Of a stretch of 64,000 bases of DNA, positions 1-6,254 are shown piece by piece (positions within the stretch are counted from its first letter, which is position 1; every line of letters starts with the position of its first letter). Below the pieces are notes generated by a model, which did no database searches, was not told the origin of the DNA, and worked only from the letters and a program-made list of their open reading frames with translations. Source of the stretch: DASXMT01 sp963781305 (lineage in GTDB: Bacteria; Actinomycetota; Acidimicrobiia; Acidimicrobiales; RAAP-2); the NCBI GenBank assembly GCA_963781305.1, contig CAWAFL010000014.1:806001-870000 (forward strand), read 5' to 3'. A program made the position numbers and the translations under genes.

Positions 1-309
1 GACCGGTCGGCGCCGGCCGAGCGATACCGGTTCACCGATGGGGGTGGCGAGATCGGGGTCATCGCCAGCGTGACCCGGCCCTTCTGCGGTACCTGTGACC
101 GCCTCCGCCTGACCGCCGACGGCTCGCTGCGCAACTGCCTCTTCGCTCATGAGGAGCTCTCGGTGCGCGACCTGCTCCGGGGAGGCGGCTCCGACGGGGA
201 GATCGCCCGCCACTTCCGGCGAGCGGTGTGGGCCAAGTTCCCCGGGCATGGCATCAACGATCCGACGTTTCTCCGGCCGGGCCGCTCGATGTCGATGATC
301 GGAGGGTGA
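1..309 (+). CDS. moaA: GTP 3',8-cyclase MoaA, C-terminal part (cut by window start)
   Basis: Only the last 102 residues are visible; the gene begins before the window. MoaA is the radical-SAM enzyme that turns GTP into 3',8-cyclo-GTP in the first step of molybdenum cofactor synthesis. The C-terminal [4Fe-4S] ligands are visible as C29-x2-C32-x13-C46 (PFCGTCDRLRLTADG... then RNCLF), and the protein ends in the family's conserved MSMIGG with the terminal Gly-Gly needed by the GTP-bound active site. The moaD-like gene starts 2 bp after the stop, so the two are probably cotranscribed. Identification is from motifs seen directly plus family knowledge. Confidence 0.95.
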   Translation, partial: DRSAPAERYRFTDGGGEIGVIASVTRPFCGTCDRLRLTADGSLRNCLFAHEELSVRDLLRGGGSDGEIARHFRRAVWAKFPGHGINDPTFLRPGRSMSMIGG

Positions 310-311
310 CG

Positions 312-548
312 GTGGCCCGGCTCCGCCTGTTCGGTGCGGCCGTCGACGCGGCCGGTAGTCGGGAGAGCGACGTCGACGGCCAGACGGTCGACGAGGTCCT
401 CACCGCGGCCTGTGCCCGGTACGGCCAGGGATTCGCCGATGTCCTCGGCCGCTCCAGGGTATGGGTGAACGGCGAGCCCGCCGCACCCGGTGACCGGATC
501 ATGGCTTCGGATGAGCTGGCCGTGTTGCCGCCGGTGTCGGGCGGCTAG
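312..548 (+). CDS. moaD: MoaD/ThiS-family sulfur carrier (molybdopterin synthase small subunit)
   Basis: A 78-residue ubiquitin-fold protein ending in SGG. The terminal Gly-Gly is the site that is adenylated and thiocarboxylated to donate sulfur to cyclic pyranopterin monophosphate. GTG at 312, 2 bp after the moaA stop, is preferred over an upstream start at 228 that would overlap moaA by 80 bp and add unrelated sequence. The LFGAA start and VNGE...P-GD-I segment are typical of MoaD. No moaE is in view, so it must lie elsewhere. Confidence is high for the family and slightly lower for MoaD over ThiS; the moaA neighbour favours MoaD. Confidence 0.9.
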   Translation: MARLRLFGAAVDAAGSRESDVDGQTVDEVLTAACARYGQGFADVLGRSRVWVNGEPAAPGDRIMASDELAVLPPVSGG

Positions 549-613
549 CTGCGGAGGGAGCCCGAAAGACCCATGGGGTAGTGATGTCGGGCCCCTCGCT
601 AGCATGCCCAGTG

Positions 614-844
614 ATGACGGTCACCCGTGCCGAGTGGTTGAGCAGGTTCGCCGCCGAGTTGGGCGTCCCGGCGCCGACCGATGAGGACATCGAGTCGCTC
701 TTGGACCTGGCCGGTACCGCCGCGCATGCGTCGGAACGGACAGCGGCACCGTTGACGTGCTGGCTGGTCGGCCGCGCCGGTCTCGAACCCGCTGCCGCCC
801 GGGCGGCCGCCGAAGCGCTCGTGGCCCAGCTCGACGGGACCTAG
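614..844 (+). CDS. DUF6457 small protein
   Basis: A 76-residue acidic, helical protein (MTVTRAEWLSRFAAELGVP...). The pattern of W-x(2)-RF, a PT-x(3)-I-x(2)-LLDLAGTAAHASER centre and an AAAEALVAQL end matches the small actinobacterial DUF6457 domain. That domain is found alone or fused to MobA-type guanylyltransferases (recalled family knowledge). Its position directly after moaA-moaD fits a link to molybdenum cofactor handling, but no biochemical role is established. Start could be GTG 611 or ATG 614. Confidence 0.7.
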   Translation: MTVTRAEWLSRFAAELGVPAPTDEDIESLLDLAGTAAHASERTAAPLTCWLVGRAGLEPAAARAAAEALVAQLDGT

Positions 845-859
845 TTCGCTCGACGGGCC

Positions 860-887
860 GTCATCGGCAGGGCGTCATCGGCAGGGC
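860..887. repeat. 14-bp tandem duplication between convergent genes
   Basis: The unit GTCATCGGCAGGGC occurs twice perfectly (860-873, 874-887), and a third copy begins (GTCAT) as the stop region of the minus-strand ferritin-like gene is entered. It lies between the DUF6457 stop and the convergent gene. No function is evident. Confidence 0.8.
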
Positions 888-888
888 G

Positions 889-1308
889 TCATGAGTCGCC
901 CAGTACCGCCTGCAGGTCCCGGACGTGCTCCTGGGTCTGCTCCAGCAACGGGCGCAGGGCTTCGGCCACGTCGGCCAACCCCAGTTCGTTGGCTTGAGCG
1001 AAGCGCTCCCGGTACCGGTTGAGCTGCTCCTCTTCGAGCTTCAAGTCCGCTTGCAGCGCGGAGCGGGACCCGTCTGTAGCCGGGACCGCTCGCACCGTCG
1101 TCGTCGGGGTCCCTTTGAGGAAGGCCACCTGGCTAGCCAGCACCCGAGCATGGTTGAGCTCTTGGGTGAGGTGCTTGGTCAGCTCGTCCACGGTGCTCAC
1201 GTACTCGGCTCCGGTGATGGTGGCGATGTGCAGGTTGTACTGCACGATCGACTGGTACTCGGTGCTGAGGTCCTCGTTCAACCGGTCGATGAACTCGTCG
1301 GTGGTCAT
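889..1308 (-). CDS. ferritin-like (bacterioferritin-type) diiron protein
   Basis: A 139-residue all-helical protein. Carboxylate/histidine motifs run in ferritin order: E in STEYQSI, E-x2-H in QELNHARV, E in LEEEQLNRYRE and E-x2-H in QTQEHVRDL. This is the four-helix diiron signature of the ferritin/Dps-like superfamily. ATG 1308 is chosen because AAGGAGAG precedes it at good spacing; the longer upstream reading (to 1428) runs through repeats. A role in iron storage or oxidation is inferred from the fold. The hemerythrin-like gene upstream on the same strand supports an iron/oxygen theme. Confidence 0.8.
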   Translation of the reverse strand: MTTDEFIDRLNEDLSTEYQSIVQYNLHIATITGAEYVSTVDELTKHLTQELNHARVLASQVAFLKGTPTTTVRAVPATDGSRSALQADLKLEEEQLNRYRERFAQANELGLADVAEALRPLLEQTQEHVRDLQAVLGDS

Positions 1309-1328
1309 GTCTCTCCTTGGGTGTTGGT

Positions 1329-1376
1329 CGGTGAAAGGAACGGTGAAAGGAACAGAACGGATGGAACAGAACGGAT
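1329..1376 (-). repeat. two nested tandem repeats upstream of the ferritin-like gene
   Basis: A 12-bp unit (CGGTGAAAGGAA, at 1329 and 1341) overlaps a 14-bp unit (GGAACAGAACGGAT, at 1349 and 1363). Both pairs are perfect. They sit 20-70 bp upstream of the minus-strand start at 1308, where a promoter or operator would be expected. Direct repeats in that position could bind a regulator, but this is inference and no known operator is recognised. Confidence 0.7.
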
Positions 1377-1478
1377 CGGGGCAAGACGTCGGTACACGCT
1401 GTCGAGCGAGCCAGAGCGCCCGCTCCACCGCCGGCGGTCGGGCCGGGCCTACTCGTCTCGATGTGGCTCCGGCGGACC

Positions 1479-2096
1479 TCAGCTCTCGGGCGGTCGATCG
1501 GGCTCGTCGCCGGGCAGTTGCTCGACGCCGGGATGCCAGGTGGTCGAGGTGTCGTTGACGGCGCGGTCGATCTTCTCCCCGATGGTGGCCATCGCCCGCC
1601 CGATCGGATTGTGCGGTGGATCAGGGTGGGTGGAGGCGTGGGCCACGGCTCGCTCGAGCTTTCGGGCCAGCTCCCGTTGGTCGGCCGGGTCGAGCGCATC
1701 CACCAGTGGCAATAGCTCCCGGTCCTCCTGGTCGAGGTGGCTGTGGATGGCGTCGATGAGGGCGTCCAGGGACGCTTCGAATCCCTCAGGGTCGTCGGCG
1801 TGGGTGTTGATGGGCTTGACGTGCCGAGTTCGATTGCGGATCTCGACCATGGCCGAGCGGACCGCGGCCTGGTCCTCTTCCGCCCGTGCAATCGGGGCCT
1901 CTGTGCCGGGCTGTCCACGCAACGCTGGATACAGCGCTCGTTGCTTGGCGTCCTCGTAGCGTGCCGACAGCCGTACCAGCTCGCCGGCCAGATCGGCTCG
2001 GGTCTCCGGCTCCGATGTGACGGCCAAGAGATCGAGAACGGCAACGAGCTGGCGACGGTCCTCATGCAAGGGAGCCAGCAGTGTCGGCAGCGCCAT
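1479..2096 (-). CDS. hemerythrin (HHE cation-binding) domain protein
   Basis: A 205-residue helical protein. The histidine/glutamate motifs of the HHE domain are visible: an early LLAPLHEDRRQL and a later IHSHLDQEDRELLP (H-x3-E type). Proteins of this family carry a diiron or similar centre and act in oxygen, NO or iron sensing and repair. ATG 2096 is preceded by GAGGAGGTTGTCCGG, a strong ribosome-binding site that fixes the start well inside a longer open frame reaching 2456. The C-terminal 50 residues (GRAMATIGEKIDRA...) are low-complexity. The exact role is unknown. Confidence 0.8.
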   Translation of the reverse strand: MALPTLLAPLHEDRRQLVAVLDLLAVTSEPETRADLAGELVRLSARYEDAKQRALYPALRGQPGTEAPIARAEEDQAAVRSAMVEIRNRTRHVKPINTHADDPEGFEASLDALIDAIHSHLDQEDRELLPLVDALDPADQRELARKLERAVAHASTHPDPPHNPIGRAMATIGEKIDRAVNDTSTTWHPGVEQLPGDEPDRPPES

Positions 2097-2286
2097 CCGG
2101 ACAACCTCCTCATCAGTGTCGATACACGCCTCGTCGTTGTCGATGCTTGCTGTTGTACCCGCCGAGCCCACGGTCGAATCACCCGTGCCCGGGGACCAGG
2201 GGAGGGAAGGCGGCCGGTTCCGGGCCGACGAGCAGTCCTCGAACCAGCGACGGGTTGACTGCGCATGATCGGGGTAGACAGCAGCC

Positions 2287-2922
2287 GTGGACGCCAGCGA
2301 GTTCCTTCCTGCCGATCGCCACGACCTCGAAGCGCTGCGCCAGGCCAGTGCCCGGTGCCAGGCCTGCGACCTGTACGAGCACGCCACCCAGACGGTGTTC
2401 GGCGATGGGAACCCGCAGGCTGCGGTGATGGTGGTGGGGGAACAGCCCGGTGACAAAGAGGATCTGGCCGGGGAACCCTTTGTGGGTCCGGCCGGCGCCC
2501 TCCTCGATCAGGCCTTGGAACAGGCCGGCTTGGAGCGTTCCTCTCTGTACGTGACCAACGCGGTAAAGCACTTCAAATGGGAGCCACGGGGCAAGGTGCG
2601 GCTCCACAAGAAGCCCGGCGCTCGTGAGGTGGCCGCGTGCAAACCATGGCTCCTGGCCGAATTGGATGCCGTGCATCCCGAGATCGTGTTGTGCCTCGGA
2701 GCTACGGCAGCCCAGGCTCTGTTGGGACCCGGGTTCCGGGTGACCAGGCAGCGGGGCCAGATCGTGACCGGGCCGGCCGACATACCGACCGTGGCCACGG
2801 TGCATCCCTCGTCGATCCTGCGCGCTCGCGACAAATCGGAGCGATCGGCCCAGCTGGCCCGCTTCGTTCAGGACCTACGCGTGGTCGTCGAGTTTCAGGC
2901 CAACCAGTTCGGACCCCTGTGA
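2287..2922 (+). CDS. udgX: UdgX-type uracil-DNA glycosylase
   Basis: A 211-residue uracil-DNA glycosylase superfamily protein. Fe-S ligands of the family-4 type are present (C24-x2-C27, then C118 and C136). Motif A is GEQPGDKED (51-59) and motif B is HPSSI. Between them is KVRLH (103-107) followed by KKP, the counterpart of the KRRIH loop that defines UdgX. In mycobacterial UdgX the histidine of this loop forms a covalent bond to the sugar after uracil removal; here it is His107. Start is GTG 2287. Assignment to UdgX over ordinary family-4 UDG rests on GEQPGDKED plus the His loop. Confidence 0.9.
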   Translation: MDASEFLPADRHDLEALRQASARCQACDLYEHATQTVFGDGNPQAAVMVVGEQPGDKEDLAGEPFVGPAGALLDQALEQAGLERSSLYVTNAVKHFKWEPRGKVRLHKKPGAREVAACKPWLLAELDAVHPEIVLCLGATAAQALLGPGFRVTRQRGQIVTGPADIPTVATVHPSSILRARDKSERSAQLARFVQDLRVVVEFQANQFGPL

Positions 2923-2953
2923 GTGTCGCTGGGCCGCGGTCCGGTGCGACCGC

Positions 2954-3541
2954 TCATGTGTCCTGAAGGTCGATCCACTTCTCGACCCGTGGGGCCGAGT
3001 AGGCCTGGAGGGCAGCCAACAGGTGATCGACGTCATCGACCTCGGCAATGAGGGACAGGTGCTCCGGCTTCAGGAAACCGAAGCTGACGGCCTCTCGTCG
3101 CAGTGCGTGATAGTGGCTCCAGTACCCATTGACGTCCACCGTGACGATCGGCTTGTGGTGCAGGCCGAGCTGTGCCCAGGTAGCCATCTCGGTCAGCTCC
3201 TCGAGCGTGCCCATGCCGCCGGGAAGGGCGACGAATGCGTCCGCCAGCTCGAACATCATCTGCTTGCGCCCGTGCATGGAGTCGACTTCGATCAGCTCGG
3301 TGAGTCCCTGGTGGGGCACGTCGCGCCGGAAGAGGTCCCGTGGGATCACACCCCGCACCTCGCCCCCGGCGGCCAGGGCGGCATCGGCCAGCACGCCCAT
3401 GAGTCCGACTGCTCCGCCGCCGTAGACCAGGGTGATGTGGTGCTGGGCCAGTGTCGTTCCCAGCTGGCTGGCCGCCTGGGCGAAGGCGGGATCGGCACCC
3501 CTGGACGAGCCGCAGTACACGCAGATGCTCGATAGTTCCAC
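2954..3541 (-). CDS. LOG family protein (cytokinin riboside 5'-monophosphate phosphoribohydrolase-like)
   Basis: A 195-residue Rossmann-fold protein starting ICVYCGSS. The diagnostic PGGMGTLEEL (PGGxGTxxE) motif and the SMHGRKQMM arginine segment are both visible. Members hydrolyse nucleoside 5'-monophosphates to base and ribose 5-phosphate; plant and mycobacterial ones release cytokinins. YGGGAVGLMG near residue 40 is the phosphate-binding loop. Convergent with udgX, with a 31 bp gap. Length is normal for the family. The true substrate is unknown. Confidence 0.92.
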   Translation of the reverse strand: MELSSICVYCGSSRGADPAFAQAASQLGTTLAQHHITLVYGGGAVGLMGVLADAALAAGGEVRGVIPRDLFRRDVPHQGLTELIEVDSMHGRKQMMFELADAFVALPGGMGTLEELTEMATWAQLGLHHKPIVTVDVNGYWSHYHALRREAVSFGFLKPEHLSLIAEVDDVDHLLAALQAYSAPRVEKWIDLQDT

Positions 3542-3567
3542 CGGTTGAACGGTCAGTCAGGCGGGAA

Positions 3568-4038
3568 CTAGTCGGCTTGCTCGGGAGACTCGGCCACCGC
3601 CTTGATCCGCTCGAGGGTGGTGCGCATACCGTTGACGTTGGTGCGCCCGCGCGCCTTTCCCGCCACCTTCCAGTAGAGCCGCAGGACCGGCGTGTCAGCC
3701 AGCTGGAAGGACTCGGTCACATCGGTACCGTCTCCGCTCGGTTCGAAGTGGTACTGCCACGTGTTGACGGGCTTGCCACCCGGGCCGTCCACGCCGAAGG
3801 CGAACTCCTGCCCCGGTATGCACGCCGTCACCGTGCACTTGGTCCAGTAGACGGGACCCCGACCGTTGCGGCGGACATGTCCGCGGAATCTCGCCCCCAC
3901 CGCCGGCCCCTTCGACTGGCCGAGCCACTCCGCTTCGAAGGTCTCCGGGCTGAACTTGCCGGTGTTGGTGATGTCGCTGACCAGGGCCCAGATCCGCTCG
4001 GGCTGGGCATCGATGTGGACGGTCACAGAATTTCGCAC
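3568..4038 (-). CDS. SRPBCC-fold protein (polyketide cyclase/START-like)
   Basis: A 156-residue helix-grip protein. The N-terminal pattern VHIDAQPERIWALVSDITN...FSPE, the central W-x-KCTVTACIPGQEFAFGVD and the C-terminal helix ending LERIKAVAE are typical of the SRPBCC/polyketide-cyclase-2 family, which binds lipid-like or aromatic ligands in a hydrophobic cavity. Same strand as the LOG gene and 26 bp upstream of it, so possibly cotranscribed. Function in this organism cannot be read from sequence. Confidence 0.8.
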   Translation of the reverse strand: MRNSVTVHIDAQPERIWALVSDITNTGKFSPETFEAEWLGQSKGPAVGARFRGHVRRNGRGPVYWTKCTVTACIPGQEFAFGVDGPGGKPVNTWQYHFEPSGDGTDVTESFQLADTPVLRLYWKVAGKARGRTNVNGMRTTLERIKAVAESPEQAD

Positions 4039-4081
4039 GCTCCGAGGATAGGACCTGTGGGCCTCCTCGACGCCGAGTGGC

Positions 4082-4879
4082 TCAGATCCGTCGCCCGGCC
4101 GACTGCGAGGACAGCGACATGCGCACTTCGGCCACGGTCACCGCTCGCCCCCCGAGTACCACGCGATCTCCCGTCCGCCGCATGTGCACGATGCCGCCCC
4201 GGGCGGAGGCCTGCTCGCCCACCAGGTCGCTTCGGCCCGTGCGCTCGCCCCACAAGACGGCCAGGACGCAGTGGGCCGAACCGGTGACCGGGTCCTCGGG
4301 AATGCCGACGTTCGGCCCGAACACGCGGCTCACACAGTCGATCCCGGCCCGGTCTCCTGGCGCGGTGACGATCACAGCTTGGGATCCGAGCGCGGCCAGC
4401 ATGGGCAGGTCGGGTTGGAAGGCCCGAACTGCGCTGGCCTCCTCGAGCTCGATGAGGACGTAACCCCTCGAGCGTCCGAACCAACTGATGCCGTCGAGGG
4501 TGAGCGTCGGCGGGACACCATCGGCGACCGGGGTGTCGGCGGGGAAGTCCATCTCGATCCGGTCCTCGGCTCCTGGATCGCAGGTCAAGACCCCGCTCCG
4601 GGTGTGGAAGCGGGCCGTGCCTCCCAGCACGTGGGCCGAGGCCAGCGTGGCGTGGCCGCATATGTCGACCTCGGTGGTGGGGGTGAACCAGCGAAGGTCG
4701 TAGTCGCCGTCAGGTCGCCAGGCGACGAAGGCCGTCTCCGAGTGGTTCATCTCCATGGCTACCGCCTGCATCAGATCGTCACCAGGAAAGGTCTCCACCA
4801 CAGCCACCGCGGCCGGGTTTCCGGTGAACGGCTGGTCGGTGAAGGCGTCGACCACGGTCAGCTCGATTGTCATCTTCAA
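4082..4879 (-). CDS. PhzF family isomerase/epimerase
   Basis: A 265-residue protein with the two-lobed diaminopimelate-epimerase-like fold typical of PhzF. VVDAFTDQPFTGNPAAVAVV at the N terminus, MNHSETAFV with the conserved glutamate, CGHATLASAHVL in the middle and EDPVTGSAHCVL late are the conserved family blocks. Length matches the family. No other phenazine genes are nearby, so it is a generic PhzF-like protein. Divergent from the small gene at 4913. Confidence 0.9.
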   Translation of the reverse strand: MKMTIELTVVDAFTDQPFTGNPAAVAVVETFPGDDLMQAVAMEMNHSETAFVAWRPDGDYDLRWFTPTTEVDICGHATLASAHVLGGTARFHTRSGVLTCDPGAEDRIEMDFPADTPVADGVPPTLTLDGISWFGRSRGYVLIELEEASAVRAFQPDLPMLAALGSQAVIVTAPGDRAGIDCVSRVFGPNVGIPEDPVTGSAHCVLAVLWGERTGRSDLVGEQASARGGIVHMRRTGDRVVLGGRAVTVAEVRMSLSSQSAGRRI

Positions 4880-4912
4880 AACCTACCGGGGCAGGGGTGG
4901 GAGACTGCGGTG

Positions 4913-5239
4913 ATGGCATTCGGTCAACCGTTGGGGCCGCCGGCATCAGCGAAGCAGGTCCAAGAGCTCCTGGCTCTGCTGCACGACGCCGGCCACACCG
5001 ACTTCCGCGATGCTCGGGGCCCCATGGGATTCACCCAGCGCCAGGCGGCGGGCAAGTTCACCCGTGACGAAGTCGGCGTGTTCATCGACCGGCTCCAGGA
5101 CGCGGAGGGCGGGGAAGCTCCCGTCGATCGAGCGCCTGCTCGCCGTCCGTCGATGGCGGCGCAGGCGTTGGCGCGGATACCCGCCGACCAGCTCGCCGCC
5201 GAGCTCCAGCGTCGAGGCTGGACGGTGACCGAGCCGTAA
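4913..5239 (+). CDS. small conserved actinobacterial protein of unknown function
   Basis: A 108-residue protein, MAFGQPLGPPASAKQVQELL... The first 65 residues look like a DNA-binding or helical module (QVQELLALLHDAGHTDFRDARGP, then a QRQAAGKFTRDEVGVFIDRL helix). A Pro/Ala/Arg linker follows, then a C-terminal helical tail ending ELQRRGWTVTEP. ATG 4913 (or GTG 4910) is used; the longer open frame upstream is antisense to phzF. I recognise the style as conserved in actinobacteria but know of no function. Confidence 0.7.
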   Translation: MAFGQPLGPPASAKQVQELLALLHDAGHTDFRDARGPMGFTQRQAAGKFTRDEVGVFIDRLQDAEGGEAPVDRAPARRPSMAAQALARIPADQLAAELQRRGWTVTEP

Positions 5240-5314
5240 TACGGCCACCGATGGTCGCCCTGCGGCCCCCTTTTCCCACAGCTCGGTGCTCATGGGCTGG
5301 GCATAACATCGACC

Positions 5315-6148
5315 ATGGCCCGAACCGGAGAGCGCCAGAACCATCGGCGGCTCAACCGACCCTTCCGGGGCCTGTTCCTGCTGGTGGTGGCGTTCCTGGG
5401 AAGCACCGTTTTCCTGGGGAGCACTGTGTTCTTGGGAAGCACCGGGTTCATGGGTCCCGGAGTGGCCGGTGCGACAACCATGACGCCGGCCCAGGAGTTG
5501 GCCTCGGCCGGCGCGGCGGCCAAGGGTGAACCGTCGTTCCATTACGTCTCGTCCCAGACGCAGTCCGGCCAGTCGGTGCTCATTTCCGGCGATGTCTCCA
5601 GGTCCGGGGGTCGACAGACGATCGTGGCCGACATAGGCGGACAGGTCGGTCACGTGACGGTGAGCCTGGTCGACGGAGCGGCCTATTTCCGGGGTGACGA
5701 GGCGGGACTTCAGAACTTCATGCAGCTGCCCGCCGGCTTGGCCGCCGAGTACACGAACCAGTGGATCTCGCTGGCCAAGGACGACCCCGGGTACGCGGGC
5801 GTGGCTGCGGGGTTGACGACGGCCTCTGCCCTCAGCCAGGTCGCGATTGCTCAGCCGCTCACCCTTCATGGGCTGACACGGAAGATGGGACAACGGGTGC
5901 TCATCATCGATGGCACGGACCGGCAGACTCCCAGCGGCGCGACCAAGCCGGTGACCATTCCCGTCAAGCTGTACGTCAAGGCATCGGGCAAGCCATTGCC
6001 TGTCCTCTATTCGGCGACATCGGTCGTCGACGGCCACCCCGTGAGCCAATCCGTCTCGTTCAGCCACTGGCAGGAGCCGGTGAGCGTGTCCGCACCCGTC
6101 GGTGCCGTGCCCATGAGCTCGTTGGGAGGGGGTCCGACGGAGGCCTAG
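5315..6148 (+). CDS. secreted protein with repeat-containing signal peptide, LprG/LolA-like body
   Basis: A 277-residue exported protein. A basic n-region (RRLNRPFRG) precedes a long hydrophobic stretch, with a likely signal peptidase cleavage after VAGA near residue 53. No lipobox cysteine is evident. The mature part is beta-rich (HYVSSQTQSG, VLISGDVSRSGGRQTIVAD, VTVSLVDGAAYFRG), a layout resembling LppX/LprG-type half-barrels that carry lipids; this is a weak resemblance, so function is open. The hydrophobic core contains three consecutive copies of FLGST(V/G), encoded by an 18-bp tandem repeat at 5393-5446. Confidence 0.7.
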   Translation: MARTGERQNHRRLNRPFRGLFLLVVAFLGSTVFLGSTVFLGSTGFMGPGVAGATTMTPAQELASAGAAAKGEPSFHYVSSQTQSGQSVLISGDVSRSGGRQTIVADIGGQVGHVTVSLVDGAAYFRGDEAGLQNFMQLPAGLAAEYTNQWISLAKDDPGYAGVAAGLTTASALSQVAIAQPLTLHGLTRKMGQRVLIIDGTDRQTPSGATKPVTIPVKLYVKASGKPLPVLYSATSVVDGHPVSQSVSFSHWQEPVSVSAPVGAVPMSSLGGGPTEA

Positions 6149-6254
6149 CCTCGTGTCCCCGATCGGGCTCGGCGGAGCCGGCGCTCGCCAGGTCGCCCGG
6201 GGTGGACCAGGGGTTCGGGCCGAATAGGCCGCCGCCCTCGGAGATCCCTACGAT

